Numbered from the stretch's first letter, positions 49,348 to 59,412 are shown. The stretch: DNA of 64,000 bases from an uncultured Porphyromonadaceae bacterium (GCA_900541835.1 UQLL01000012.1:1-64000), one strand, 5' to 3'. The notes: generated by a model not told the origin, from the letters alone. A program made the numbers and translations.

Positions 49348-50733
49348 ATGAAAAGGAACGTTTACTTCGTGGGCGCCGGCGGCATCGGCATGGCCAACCT
49401 GGAGCGCTACTGCATGGCGACCGGGCACGTGGTGGCCGGCTACGACCGCGTCAGCTCCGAACTTAGCTCCGAGCTCGAGGCCGAAGGCGCACACATTATA
49501 TATACTGATGACACGGAGCTGATCCCGGCCGAGATGCGCGACCCCGACAACACGCTGGTGGTGTACACCCCCGCCGTGCCGGAGTCCAACCGCATCCTCA
49601 GCTATTTCCGCGCCGGAGGCTTCGAGGTGGTCAAGCGCGCCGCCCTGCTGGGCAAGATCACCCACACCGGCAAGGGAATGTGCGTGGCCGGCAGCCACGG
49701 CAAGACCACCACCTGCTCCATGCTCGCCAACATAATGCGCATGGCGCCGCAGGGCTGCAACGCCTTCCTCGGCGGCGTGCTCCGCAACACCGGCTCGAAC
49801 CTGGTGCTCTGTCCCGGCTCCGAGTACTCGGTGATAGAGGCCGACGAATATGACCGTTCTTTCCACCACCTGCGCCCCTGGCTGGCCGTAGTCACCAGCA
49901 CCGACCCGGACCACCTCGACATCTACGGCGACCCGGCGCACTACACCGAGGCGTTCGAGATCTTCACCTCGCTCATAAAGCCGGACGGCTACCTTCTGCT
50001 GCACGGCGGCCTGACGCTGACGCCCCGCGCCGACAAGAGCGTGTGCGTCCTCACCTACTGGGGCAAGGCGGCCGAGCCCCCCGTACCCGTGGACTGGCGC
50101 GGCTCCGACATACGACTGCAAGGCGACCACCTGCTCTTCGACCTCACCGGCCCCGGCGTGGAGATGAAGGACGTGGAGCTGGGCACCCCCATCGAGATAA
50201 ACGTCGACAATGCGGTGGCGGCAGCGGCAGCGGCCCTGCTGACGGGAGCACCCGAAAGTGCCGTCCGCGAGGGCCTGCGCACCTTCCAGGGCGCCAGGCG
50301 CCGATTCGAGTTCCACGTCCGACCGGGACAGGGCCGCGCCATCCTCATCGACGACTACGCACACTCGCCCAACGAGATACGCGCCTCCATAGCCAGCGTG
50401 CGGCGCCTCTTCCCCGGACACCGCCTGACGGTCATCTTCCAGCCACACCTCTACACCCGCACCCGCGACTTCGCCGCAGGCTTTGCCGACGCCCTCTCCG
50501 GCGCCGACCACGTCATACTCCCCGAGATATACCCGGCCCGCGAAGAGCCCATCCCCGGCGTCGACTCCGCACTCATCCTGCGCCAGATCAGAAACGCCGA
50601 GAAGGAGCTCTGCCCGAGAGCCGATTTGGCAGATAAGGTAAAAAACAGTAACTTTGACATCTTGATGACCCTCGGCGCCGCCGACCTCGACCGGCTCCTG
50701 CCCGAGTTCACCCGCCTGCTGACGGAAAGCTGA
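49348..50733 (+). CDS. murC: UDP-N-acetylmuramate--L-alanine ligase
   Basis: 461 aa from the ATG at 49348; an upstream GTG lies inside a palindrome. N-terminal GAGGIGMANLE, ATP loop AGSHGKTTTCSML (about 114-126), VIEADEYDRSF (about 158-168), and DDYAHSPNEIRAS. MurC adds L-alanine to UDP-MurNAc. The Mpl recycling ligase is a related alternative, but the gene order murG-murC-ftsQ supports MurC. Followed 7 nt later by ftsQ. Confidence 0.93.
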   Translation: MKRNVYFVGAGGIGMANLERYCMATGHVVAGYDRVSSELSSELEAEGAHIIYTDDTELIPAEMRDPDNTLVVYTPAVPESNRILSYFRAGGFEVVKRAALLGKITHTGKGMCVAGSHGKTTTCSMLANIMRMAPQGCNAFLGGVLRNTGSNLVLCPGSEYSVIEADEYDRSFHHLRPWLAVVTSTDPDHLDIYGDPAHYTEAFEIFTSLIKPDGYLLLHGGLTLTPRADKSVCVLTYWGKAAEPPVPVDWRGSDIRLQGDHLLFDLTGPGVEMKDVELGTPIEINVDNAVAAAAAALLTGAPESAVREGLRTFQGARRRFEFHVRPGQGRAILIDDYAHSPNEIRASIASVRRLFPGHRLTVIFQPHLYTRTRDFAAGFADALSGADHVILPEIYPAREEPIPGVDSALILRQIRNAEKELCPRADLADKVKNSNFDILMTLGAADLDRLLPEFTRLLTES

Positions 50734-50740
50734 GAGACCA

Positions 50741-51604
50741 ATGACACAGACCACGCGCACAGTACTCAAGTGGCTACTGCTGGCCATCCTGGTGGCCTAC
50801 GCGATAGCCATGACGGCATGGGCCACCACCCGCGCCGCCGAGCGCGTGTGTCCCGGCGTGGAGGTCGAAGTCACAGGCGCCAAGCCCGGCACAGAGGCCA
50901 CCATCCGCCACGGCGTAGAGCAGCACCTGAGCCGCCTCGTCCAGGTCAAGGGGAAACCTGTCGGCAGCCTCGACCTGCACAAGATACAGCTCTGGATGTC
51001 GCAGCTCAACAACCTCGAGAACGCCACCTGCGCCTTCGCCCCCGACGGCCGCCTGGTAATCCGCGCCGACGCCCTCGTGCCCGAGATGCGCGTCTTCGGT
51101 CCCGGCGGACAGAGCTACTACATAAACCGCGAAGGCAAGCGCATGCAGGCCCGCACCGAATTCTTCGTCGACGCCCCCGTAGTCTACGGCCAGTTCGGCA
51201 AGGATTTTTCCGAAAAATCTCTCCTCCCGATACTGCGGCGCATCAACGACGACCCCCTGTTGCGCTCCATGATCACCATGGTCGAAGTCCGCTCTCCACG
51301 CGACATCATCCTCGTGCCACGCGCCCAGGGCCACGTCGTCAACTTCGGCGACACCACCGACATAGACCGCAAGCTCACCGCCCTCAAGGCATTCTACCGC
51401 AAAGTAATGCCGGCCCGGGGCTGGCAGACCTACGATATGGTGAGCGTCAAGTACGCCGGGCGAGTCACCGCCACCCTGCGCGTAAAGCCGGACCTGCCCG
51501 TCGCCGTAGCCGACTCCGTGCCAGACGTCGAGGAGCAGGCCCTCCAGCAGACCGAGATAGAGGCGCCCGCGCACCCCGCTCCCCTCACCCACCCTCAACA
51601 TTAA
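50741..51604 (+). CDS. ftsQ: Cell division protein FtsQ
   Basis: 287 aa. One N-terminal membrane helix (about 10-28) after a short cytoplasmic tail, then a periplasmic part with POTRA-like start (GVEVEVTGAKPGTEATIRHGVEQ) and a beta domain (LPILRRINDDPLLRSMITMVEVRSPRDIILVPRAQGHVVNFGD, about 163-205). Sequence identity to proteobacterial FtsQ is low, as usual. Assignment rests on topology and position between murC and ftsA. Acts in the divisome with FtsB/FtsL. Confidence 0.85.
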   Translation: MTQTTRTVLKWLLLAILVAYAIAMTAWATTRAAERVCPGVEVEVTGAKPGTEATIRHGVEQHLSRLVQVKGKPVGSLDLHKIQLWMSQLNNLENATCAFAPDGRLVIRADALVPEMRVFGPGGQSYYINREGKRMQARTEFFVDAPVVYGQFGKDFSEKSLLPILRRINDDPLLRSMITMVEVRSPRDIILVPRAQGHVVNFGDTTDIDRKLTALKAFYRKVMPARGWQTYDMVSVKYAGRVTATLRVKPDLPVAVADSVPDVEEQALQQTEIEAPAHPAPLTHPQH

Positions 51605-51631
51605 CCTTTCCCTCAGCATTATAAGAAACAC

Positions 51632-52963
51632 ATGGACAACGAACGATACGTAGCGGCCATAGAGATAGGCAGCTCGAAAATCATAGCGGCGATAGGCCGT
51701 ACGGACGGCACGCAGCTGGACATAGTCGCGACCGAACAGACTACGGGTCCCGAGACGGTGCGCTTCGGCATCATCCAGAACGCCGAGGAGGCCTCCACGC
51801 GCATCCTCTCCATCCTCGACCGGCTGGAGGAGCGCGCCGAGATAGCGCCGCGCAAGATCAAGCGCCTGTTCGTGGGCATCGCCGGGCGCTCCATGCGCAG
51901 CCTCTGCCGCGAGACCAGCCTGTCGCTGCCCGACGAAGCCTCCGAAGTCACCGCCGAGGACCTCCAGGCCCTGGAGCGCCAGGCCCGCGAGAGCGCCGTC
52001 GACGCCAGCCTCAAGATCATCGACGTCCAGCCGCGCGCCTGGCGCGTCGGCAACACCACCACCCAGCACCCCAAGGGCATGATAGGTCCCAGCGTCGGCG
52101 CCACCTTCGACCTCATCGTCTGCCGCCCCATCCTGGAGCAGAACCTCATGCGCACCCTGGCCGGAAAGCTCGGCATGGAAGTCGCCGGCATGGTGGTCGC
52201 CCCCATGGCAGCCGGCCACGTCCTGGTCACCGACCAGGAGAAGCGCCTCGGCTGCATGCTCGTCGACATAGGCGCCGAGACCACCACTGTGGTCATCTTC
52301 AAGAACGGCCACATGAGCTACTTCGCCACACTGCCACTGGGCGGCCGAAACATCACCCTCGACCTCACCTCGCTAAAGATGCTCGAAGAGCGCGCCGACG
52401 AAATCAAGCGCGTCAGCGGCAACGCCATCGCTCCCGACGGCAAGTCCTCGCTCACCATCGACGGCGTCAAGATGACCGACGTCAACAACCTCGTGTCTGC
52501 ACGCGCCGAGGAGATCGCCGCCAACATCTGCGAGCAGATCCACTACGCGGGCCTGGAACCGGGCGACCTGCCCGGCGGCATCATCGCCATGGGCGGCGGC
52601 TTCCGCCTGAAGGGAATGCCCGAGCTGGTGAGCCGCACCTGCAACCTCAACATACGCTCGGCGCGCCTGCCCGAGCAGATCTCCATCAGTGACGCCCGCG
52701 CCACCGACCAGGACCTGCTCCAGGTCGGCGCCGTGCTCTACACCGCCGCCGAACGCTCCGACACGGAGTGCCTCGAGGCCCCCGTGGCCGAAGAACTGCC
52801 CACCAGCGGCGAAGCCAACCCCGACGACACGGACGACGACTGGGGCCCGCGCAAACCCACACACGACAAGAAGCCGAAGAGCCCCTCGCTCTTCAGCAAA
52901 CTCCTCAAACGAGCCAAGGACGCCATCACATACAACGACGAGGACGAGGACGGCGAAATGTAA
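51632..52963 (+). CDS. ftsA: Cell division protein FtsA
   Basis: 443 aa. Actin-like ATPase with YVAAIEIGSSKIIAAIG (5-21), CMLVDIGAETTTVVIFKNG (about 208-226) and IAMGGGFRLKGMPELV (about 315-330). The C-terminus carries an acidic linker and an amphipathic helix (SLFSKLLKRAKDAITY) that should anchor it to the membrane. It links FtsZ to the membrane. It is 27 nt after ftsQ and 15 nt before ftsZ. Slightly long because of the acidic linker. Confidence 0.95.
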   Translation: MDNERYVAAIEIGSSKIIAAIGRTDGTQLDIVATEQTTGPETVRFGIIQNAEEASTRILSILDRLEERAEIAPRKIKRLFVGIAGRSMRSLCRETSLSLPDEASEVTAEDLQALERQARESAVDASLKIIDVQPRAWRVGNTTTQHPKGMIGPSVGATFDLIVCRPILEQNLMRTLAGKLGMEVAGMVVAPMAAGHVLVTDQEKRLGCMLVDIGAETTTVVIFKNGHMSYFATLPLGGRNITLDLTSLKMLEERADEIKRVSGNAIAPDGKSSLTIDGVKMTDVNNLVSARAEEIAANICEQIHYAGLEPGDLPGGIIAMGGGFRLKGMPELVSRTCNLNIRSARLPEQISISDARATDQDLLQVGAVLYTAAERSDTECLEAPVAEELPTSGEANPDDTDDDWGPRKPTHDKKPKSPSLFSKLLKRAKDAITYNDEDEDGEM

Positions 52964-52978
52964 TCAGAGAACTCAACC

Positions 52979-54349
52979 ATGGACGACCTTCAGAACAACA
53001 TAGCCGACTCGGCGGCATTCACCACCGACGAGTCCCCGGCATCCAAGATCAAAGTCATAGGCGTGGGCGGCGGCGGCTGCAACGCCCTCAACTACATGTT
53101 CCACCAGGACATACCCTACGTAAGCTTCGCGGCCGTCAACACCGACCGCCAGCACCTCAACAAGAAGATCGACGTGCCCACCAAGGTGCTCATCGGCAAG
53201 GGCTACGGCGCCGGCGACAAGCCGGAAGTGGGCCGACAGTTCGCCGAAGAAAGCGAGGACCGCATCCGCGCCCTCTTCGACGACGAGACCGAGATGGTGT
53301 TCGTCACCGCCGGCATGGGCGGCGGCACCGGCACCGGCGCCGCACCCGTCATAGCCCGCATCGCCAAAGAGGAGGAGAAGCTCACCGTCGGCATCATCAC
53401 CATACCCTTCCTCTTCGAGGGACAGAACAAGATCAGCAAGGCCCTGGCCGGCGCCGAGGAGATGAAGAAGTACGTCGACGCCATGCTCATCATCAACGAC
53501 CAGAACCTCCTGGAGATCTACCCCGAGAAGACACTCATGGAGGCCTTCAACATGGCCGACGACACCCTGGCCAACGCCGCCCGCTCCATCTCCGAGATCA
53601 TCAGCGAGGAGTGCTACATCAACGTCGACATGGCCGACGTCAAGACCACCCTGCGCGAGTCGGGCACGGCCATCATAGCCACCGCCTACGGCGAAGGCGA
53701 GCACCGCATCACCGACGCCATCCAGAACGCCCTCCACTCCCCCCTGCTCAAGGCCCACGACATCATGTCGGCCAAGCGAGTGCTCATCAAGCTCGTCCAC
53801 GCCCCCGACACCGACACACAGCGCCCCCTCAAGGCACAGGAACTCGGCGAGTTCACCAACTTCACCAATCGCCTGTCGCAGGGCAACTTCGAAGTCAAGT
53901 GGGGCATCGGCCGCGACCCCAGGCTCGGCGACAAGGTCAAGCTCACCCTGCTGGCGACAGGCTTCGACGTCACCATCAACGAGCAGGCCGCCGAGGGCGT
54001 CATCCGCATGACCGCCGACACCGACGACGAAGTCCCCATGCCACGCCAGCAGACACCCAAGGACAACATCGCAGCCGTATACTCGGCAGAGAGCCTCCGC
54101 AACCAGCAGCGACAGCTCGCCAAAGCAAAGTACGCCGTGCTCAAGCCCTCGCAGTTCGACGACGACCGCGTAATCGACATGCTCGAGAGCACTCCCGCCT
54201 ACAACCGCCCGTCGAAATTCAACGACCAGCTCAACAACTGCACCGACACCCCCTCGTCCTCCCTCTCACCCAACGCCTCTCTGACCTCCACAGCCCGGCA
54301 AGACCCCGCCAAGGACGACAACGCCGGCACCGTAAAGATAACTTTCTGA
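52979..54349 (+). CDS. ftsZ: Cell division GTPase FtsZ
   Basis: 456 aa. Tubulin-like GTPase: KVIGVGGGGCNALNYM (23-38), AVNTDRQHL, and the G-box MGGGTGTGAAPVIARIA (about 112-128), NMADDTLANAARSI (about 193-206). The core ends near residue 320. It is followed by a variable linker and a short conserved-like peptide DDDRVIDMLESTPAYNR (about 394-410), then an unusual Ser/Thr-rich tail to 456. FtsZ forms the Z-ring with FtsA. Confidence 0.96.
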   Translation: MDDLQNNIADSAAFTTDESPASKIKVIGVGGGGCNALNYMFHQDIPYVSFAAVNTDRQHLNKKIDVPTKVLIGKGYGAGDKPEVGRQFAEESEDRIRALFDDETEMVFVTAGMGGGTGTGAAPVIARIAKEEEKLTVGIITIPFLFEGQNKISKALAGAEEMKKYVDAMLIINDQNLLEIYPEKTLMEAFNMADDTLANAARSISEIISEECYINVDMADVKTTLRESGTAIIATAYGEGEHRITDAIQNALHSPLLKAHDIMSAKRVLIKLVHAPDTDTQRPLKAQELGEFTNFTNRLSQGNFEVKWGIGRDPRLGDKVKLTLLATGFDVTINEQAAEGVIRMTADTDDEVPMPRQQTPKDNIAAVYSAESLRNQQRQLAKAKYAVLKPSQFDDDRVIDMLESTPAYNRPSKFNDQLNNCTDTPSSSLSPNASLTSTARQDPAKDDNAGTVKITF

Positions 54350-54358
54350 ACCCGATAA

Positions 54359-55969
54359 ATGGACACGGACAACAAGATATTCCCAATGCTGGCCAAAACG
54401 TTCGCCGGCCTGGAGGACGTGCTGCGCGACGAGCTCCTCTCCCTCGGCGCCCGTAACGTGGAGACCGGCAACCGGGCCGTCAGCTTCGACGGCGACAAGG
54501 AACTGCTCTACAAAGCCAACCTCTGCTGCCGCACCGCCCTGAGCATCCTCCTACCCATAGAGATGTTCACCGCCTCCGACCCCGACGACCTCTACGACAA
54601 GGTGCGCGACATCGACTGGAGCAAGTACATGTCGCCCGACGACACCTTCTCAATATCCGGCACCGTCAACAGCGCCGACTTCCCCCATTCCAAGTTTGCC
54701 GTCTACCGCGTAAAGGACGGCATAGTCGACCACTTCAACGACACCTGCGGGCGCCGGCCATCCATCCGCCTGCAGGGCGCCGACCGCCAGCTCGACCTCC
54801 ATATCTCCGAAAACCGCGTCACCATCTCCCTCAACTCATCCGGCGAGCCGCTCAGCAAGCGCGGCTACCGCGTCGAGGCCACAGAGGCACCCCTCAACGA
54901 GGTCCTCGCCGCCGGCATCATCCTCAAGACCGGCTGGCGCGGAGACTCCCCGTTCTTCGACCCCATGTGCGGCTCCGGCACCTTCCTCATCGAAGCCGCA
55001 CTCATAGCCGCGAACATCAACCCGGGCGTCTTCCGCTCCGGCTACGCTTTCGAGAAGTGGCCCGACTTCGACCGCGAGCTCTTCGAGAGCCTCTACAACG
55101 ACGACAGCGAGGAGCGCGACCCCGCCTACCCCATCGTCGGCGCCGACATCGACCCCGAGGCCATGCAGACAGCCCGCCGCAACATACGCTCCGCCCGCCT
55201 GGAGAACATGGTCCGCGTCGAGTGCCGGGACTTCGCCGCCTGGCAGGACCCCCCCGTGGCAGAGCCCGGCATCATCGTCACAAACCCGCCCTACAACCAG
55301 CGCCTGAAAGTGGAAGACTCCCAGCAGCTCTTCCACACCATCGGCTCACAGCTCAAGCGCCTCTTCGGCGGCTGGCACGCCTGGATACTCGGCTACCGCG
55401 ACGAGGACTTCGCCTCCATCGGCCTCAAGCCCTCCGTCAAGTTCCCCATCAACAACGGCGGCCTGGAGTGCACACTGCGCGAGTACGTGCTCTTCGAGGG
55501 CAACTACGCCGACTTCAAGACCGACGGCGGCACCGTGCACAACGACACCTTCGTGCGCTCCGCCAGGCCCCGCCGCCGCGAGAGCGACCGCGAATGGGAA
55601 CGCTCCGCACGCCGAGTCAGCGGCGACCGCTCCGACCACCGCGAGCGCAAAGGCTCGCGCGACGACCGCCGCGAACGCGAGCCGCGCCGATTCCGCGACA
55701 ACCGTGACGACGACCGCAAGCAACGCCGGTCCGGCGACCGCAAACGCTTCGACGGCGACAAGAAACGCTTCGGCGACCGCAAGCAACGCTTCGACCGCGA
55801 CGACCGCCAGTCCCTCAAGCCATACCGAGGCAAGAGCAGCTCATACACCCCGACCGACAAGGGCCCGAGCATCGATCCCTCGCACACCGCCTTCTCATCC
55901 CCAGGCTCCATGCGCTCACGCAAGGTCTGGAAAAAACATACCGACAAAACCGAAGACAATAATGAATGA
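54359..55969 (+). CDS. RlmL/RlmK-like 23S rRNA methyltransferase with Arg/Asp-rich tail
   Basis: 536 aa. THUMP-like N-terminal domain (about 50-165), then a UPF0020-type Rossmann methyltransferase with DPMCGSGTFLIEAALIA (about 201-217), IVGADIDPEAMQTARRN and the catalytic NPPYNQRL (about 305-312). It should methylate N2 of a guanosine in 23S rRNA. From about residue 400 a 135-residue tail rich in Arg, Asp, Glu and Lys (blocks such as DDRRERE, GDRKRFDGDKKRFGDRKQ) follows, which is likely an RNA-binding disordered region. It begins 9 nt after ftsZ. Confidence 0.88.
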   Translation: MDTDNKIFPMLAKTFAGLEDVLRDELLSLGARNVETGNRAVSFDGDKELLYKANLCCRTALSILLPIEMFTASDPDDLYDKVRDIDWSKYMSPDDTFSISGTVNSADFPHSKFAVYRVKDGIVDHFNDTCGRRPSIRLQGADRQLDLHISENRVTISLNSSGEPLSKRGYRVEATEAPLNEVLAAGIILKTGWRGDSPFFDPMCGSGTFLIEAALIAANINPGVFRSGYAFEKWPDFDRELFESLYNDDSEERDPAYPIVGADIDPEAMQTARRNIRSARLENMVRVECRDFAAWQDPPVAEPGIIVTNPPYNQRLKVEDSQQLFHTIGSQLKRLFGGWHAWILGYRDEDFASIGLKPSVKFPINNGGLECTLREYVLFEGNYADFKTDGGTVHNDTFVRSARPRRRESDREWERSARRVSGDRSDHRERKGSRDDRREREPRRFRDNRDDDRKQRRSGDRKRFDGDKKRFGDRKQRFDRDDRQSLKPYRGKSSSYTPTDKGPSIDPSHTAFSSPGSMRSRKVWKKHTDKTEDNNE

Positions 55970-56057
55970 CCGACAATGGACAACACGCACAAGCGGACGC
56001 GGCAGAGCCCCGATGCGCTGCCGAATTGTCCATGGGTGATTGTCCATTAAATATACC
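55970..56057. other. Spacer with inverted repeat before purD
   Basis: ATGGACAA (about 55976) pairs with TTGTCCAT (about 56026), enclosing GCGGCAG/CTGCCG. TTGTCCAT recurs as TGTCCAT at 56041-56047. It may terminate the division-cluster transcript. Confidence 0.5.
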
Positions 56058-57347
56058 ATGAAAGAGAACCTTACCATACTGCTGCTGGGCAACGGCGGAC
56101 GCGAGTCGGCCATCGCCTGGAAACTCATGCAGAGTCCCCGCCTGAAGAAACTCTACGTCGCCCCAGGCAACGGCTCCCCTCTCGGCGAGCCCGTGGCACT
56201 CAACATACTCGACTTCGAGGCGATGGCCGACTTCTGCTCCACCCACGCCGTCGACATGATCATGGTCGGCCCCGAGCTGCCTCTGGTGCAGGGCATCGCC
56301 GACCACTTCGCCGACTCGCCCGTCAAAGTCATCGGCCCATGCGCCGAGGGCGCGCGCCTCGAAGGCTCCAAGGAATTCGCCAAGGAGTTCATGACCCGCC
56401 ACGCCATCCCCACGGCCCGCTTCATGACCGTGACGGCCGACACCATCGACGAAGGCTACAGCTTCCTCGAATCCCTGAGCGCCCCCTACGTGCTCAAGGC
56501 CGACGGCCTGGCCGCCGGAAAGGGCGTCCTCATAACCCACGACCTCGACGAGGCCCGCTCCACCCTCGCCTCAATGCTCGGCGGACTCTTCGGCTCCGCC
56601 TCCGCGACCGTCGTCATCGAAGAGTTCATGGCCGGAGTGGAATGCTCCGTGTTCGTCGCCACCGACGGCGAGGAGTACGTCATGCTGCCAGCCGCCAAGG
56701 ACTACAAGCGCGCCGGCGAGGGCGACACCGGCCTCAACACCGGCGGCATGGGCGCCGTATCCCCCGTCCCCTTCGCCGACGCCGAGTTCCTCGACAAAGT
56801 AGAGCGCCGCATAGTCCGCCCCACTCTCGGCGGCCTGCGGGAGGAGGGAATACCCTATCGCGGATTCCTATTCATCGGCCTGATGGACGTCGAAGGCGAC
56901 CCCATGGTGGTCGAGTACAACGTCCGCCTGGGCGACCCCGAAACCGAAGTCGTGGTACCCCGCATCGCCTCCGACATGGTCGACCTGCTCGAGGGCATCG
57001 CCGACCAGACCCTGGCAGTCAAGAAAGTGCTCGTCGACGAGCGCGCCGCTGCTGCCGTCATGGTGGTCAGCGACGGCTATCCCGGCAAGTACGCCACCGG
57101 CAAGGCCATATCAGGTCTCGACAGGATCGGCAAGTGCGCCGATGCCGTAGTCTTCCACGCCGGCACCCGCCGCGACCCCGACACCGGCATGGTATACACG
57201 GCCGGCGGCCGTGTCCTGGCCACAATGGCCTTCGGCGCCGACCTCCGCCAGGCCGTCGACAGTGCCCTCCGCCAGGCCGCACTCGTCAGCTTCGAAGGAG
57301 CACGCTTCCGCGCCGACATCGGTGCCGACATGCTCAAGCTACTCTAA
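56058..57347 (+). CDS. purD: Phosphoribosylamine--glycine ligase
   Basis: 429 aa from the ATG at 56058; a TTG at 56040 would lie in the repeat. ATP-grasp enzyme with LLLGNGGRESAIAWKL (8-23), GPELPLVQGIADHF, PYVLKADGLAAGKGV (about 137-151), KDYKRAGEGDTGLNTGGMGAVSPVP (about 216-240) and EYNVRLGDPETEVV (about 282-295). It makes glycinamide ribonucleotide, the second step of purine synthesis. It is followed 23 nt later by a membrane protein gene. Confidence 0.95.
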   Translation: MKENLTILLLGNGGRESAIAWKLMQSPRLKKLYVAPGNGSPLGEPVALNILDFEAMADFCSTHAVDMIMVGPELPLVQGIADHFADSPVKVIGPCAEGARLEGSKEFAKEFMTRHAIPTARFMTVTADTIDEGYSFLESLSAPYVLKADGLAAGKGVLITHDLDEARSTLASMLGGLFGSASATVVIEEFMAGVECSVFVATDGEEYVMLPAAKDYKRAGEGDTGLNTGGMGAVSPVPFADAEFLDKVERRIVRPTLGGLREEGIPYRGFLFIGLMDVEGDPMVVEYNVRLGDPETEVVVPRIASDMVDLLEGIADQTLAVKKVLVDERAAAAVMVVSDGYPGKYATGKAISGLDRIGKCADAVVFHAGTRRDPDTGMVYTAGGRVLATMAFGADLRQAVDSALRQAALVSFEGARFRADIGADMLKLL

Positions 57348-57370
57348 GGCACAGGGAAATACACGCGACT

Positions 57371-58399
57371 ATGGGAAACGACAGAGCCGACATGGGCAGC
57401 AACGCCGCATTGATGCTGGCGTGCTGCTTCTTCGCGGCGCTCGGCCTGCTGGCCTTCTTCGACGGAGTGCACCCGCCAGAGGCGACGCCGGCCGGCATCT
57501 GTCTACCCCCGCCACAGACCTGGCAGATGCCGCCATGGCTGAGCCTCGCCATAAACCTCGCGCTGGTATTCTTCTCGGCTTTCCTGCTGGCCATCACCAA
57601 CCGAAGCTTCAACTTCATCCCCTCCACCTCGGTCATCTTCGCCTCCACCATGGTCCTCATGGCCTGCGCCTGCCCTCGGCTCATGGTCTGCCTCAACAGC
57701 TCCACACTGCTGCTTGCGGCCAACGCCGTGGCGCTGCGGATGATCTTCGGCCAGTACAACGCCGTACGCCGCAACCCCGGCAACATGTTCGTGGTGGCCA
57801 CCATCTTCTCGCTGGGCAGCATGGTGCACTACTCATTCCTATTCTTCATAGTCATCTACGCCTGCTCGGCGGCACTGCTCAAGGCATTCCGCCTGCGCGA
57901 GTTCCTGGCCCTGCTGCTCGGCGTCATAGCGCCCTACTGGATAGTGCTCGGCCTCGGACTGGTGCCCGTCGACGACGTCCGATTCCCCGTCATCGGAGGC
58001 TTCTGGAACCAGCCGGCGCCCGGCCACGAGATGCTCTGGCTCATAGTCGCCACCTCCCTGACCGCCTTTGTCGGCCTCATGTGCGGACTGAAGAACGCCT
58101 TCTCGCTCTATTCGGCCCCCACGGCCATCCGCGCATACAACTTCGCCATGACACTGCCGGCCATGGCCTGCATCATCCTGCCCATGGTCGACTGGGAGAA
58201 CTTCACCGTCTACTACATGCCCATCTGCCTGTTCGCCGGCCTGGAGTACGGATATCTCAACGCCTTCACACGGCGCCCCAAGGCCATCCGCTGGAGCCGT
58301 CCCAAACCCGTGCAGCACTTCTCCACCGGGTTCCTCATCTACTGGCTGACCGCCGCCGTCTATTCCTTCATCTCACTGATGTCGATATACAATGTCTGA
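57371..58399 (+). CDS. Conserved multi-spanning membrane protein (DUF6427-like)
   Basis: 342 aa with about nine to ten hydrophobic segments. The central helices contain NSSTLLLAANAVALRMIFGQYNAVRR and FVVATIFSLGSMVHYSFLFF. It resembles Bacteroidetes membrane proteins annotated as DUF6427 (from memory, not checked). No catalytic motif is evident. It lies between purD and pdxB and overlaps pdxB by 8 bp. Confidence 0.65.
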   Translation: MGNDRADMGSNAALMLACCFFAALGLLAFFDGVHPPEATPAGICLPPPQTWQMPPWLSLAINLALVFFSAFLLAITNRSFNFIPSTSVIFASTMVLMACACPRLMVCLNSSTLLLAANAVALRMIFGQYNAVRRNPGNMFVVATIFSLGSMVHYSFLFFIVIYACSAALLKAFRLREFLALLLGVIAPYWIVLGLGLVPVDDVRFPVIGGFWNQPAPGHEMLWLIVATSLTAFVGLMCGLKNAFSLYSAPTAIRAYNFAMTLPAMACIILPMVDWENFTVYYMPICLFAGLEYGYLNAFTRRPKAIRWSRPKPVQHFSTGFLIYWLTAAVYSFISLMSIYNV

Positions 58400-59405
58400 A
58401 AAACCCCTGATCTGCGTCGACGCCGACATCCCGTTCCTCGACGGGCGCCTGGAGCCTTTCGCCCGCGTCCGCCTGCTGGGCCAGGAGGAGTTCACCCCCG
58501 AGGCCGTGCGCGACGCCGACGCCCTGATGATACGCACCCGCACCCGCTGCGCCGAGCCCCTGCTCGGCGGCTCCCGGGTGCGCATGATTGCCACCGCCAC
58601 CATCGGCATGGACCAGTTCGACCTGCCCTGGTGCGCCGCCCGCGGCATCGAGACCCGCAACGCACCCGGCTGCAACGCACCCGCCGTGGCGCAATACGCC
58701 TGGGGTTGCATCCTGCACCTCGGCTACAAACCCGAAGGGCTGACGGTGGGCGTCGTCGGCTGCGGACACGTCGGCTCCATCGTGGCCGACTGGGCCCGGC
58801 GACTCGGTGCCCGAGTGCTCGTCTCCGACCCGCCCCTGCAAGCCGCCGGCACACGCCCCGATCTCGAATACCGCCCGCTGCGCGAACTCGCCGCCAGCTG
58901 CGACGTCCTCACAGTGCACACCCCGCACACCAGCACCGGTGACCACCCCACCCACCACCTCGTCGATGCCCCGGTCTTCGAGGCCATGCGCCCGGGCTCG
59001 CTCTTCATCAACGCCGCCCGCGGACCCGTCAGCGACAACGCCGGCCTCCTCCCGGCCCTGCGCTCCGGCCGCATCCGCGCCGCCATCGACTGCTGGGAGG
59101 GCGAGCCAGACATCGACCCGGAAGTGCTGCGACTGTCCTCCATCGCCACCTTCCACATCGCCGGGTACTCACGCCAGGGCAAGCAGCGCGCCACCCGCAT
59201 GGCCCTCCAGGCCATCGGCCGCCACTTCGGCTTCTCACCCGACCTCTCCGGACTCGAAGGCGACTACCAGCCGCCCACCGGACTCTCCCCCGAGCGAATC
59301 ATGGCCGACTTCGACCCCGCGCCCATCGACGCACTGCTCCGCTCAAACCCCGGCGCATTCGACCGCCTGCGCGCCGAGTACACCTTACGCAACGAAACTC
59401 TCTGA
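58392..59405 (+). CDS. pdxB: Erythronate-4-phosphate dehydrogenase
   Basis: 337 aa. D-2-hydroxyacid dehydrogenase fold with IRTRTRC (47-53), ATIGMDQFDLPWC, NAPGCNAPAVAQYAWG, NAD site VGVVGCGHVGSIVADWA (about 117-133) and NAARGPVSDN. The C-terminal dimerisation part (about 255-337) distinguishes PdxB from generic SerA-like enzymes. It oxidises 4-phosphoerythronate in DXP-dependent pyridoxal-phosphate synthesis. Followed 7 nt later by alkaline phosphatase. Confidence 0.93.
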   Translation: MSEKPLICVDADIPFLDGRLEPFARVRLLGQEEFTPEAVRDADALMIRTRTRCAEPLLGGSRVRMIATATIGMDQFDLPWCAARGIETRNAPGCNAPAVAQYAWGCILHLGYKPEGLTVGVVGCGHVGSIVADWARRLGARVLVSDPPLQAAGTRPDLEYRPLRELAASCDVLTVHTPHTSTGDHPTHHLVDAPVFEAMRPGSLFINAARGPVSDNAGLLPALRSGRIRAAIDCWEGEPDIDPEVLRLSSIATFHIAGYSRQGKQRATRMALQAIGRHFGFSPDLSGLEGDYQPPTGLSPERIMADFDPAPIDALLRSNPGAFDRLRAEYTLRNETL

Positions 59406-59412
59406 CACAGAT

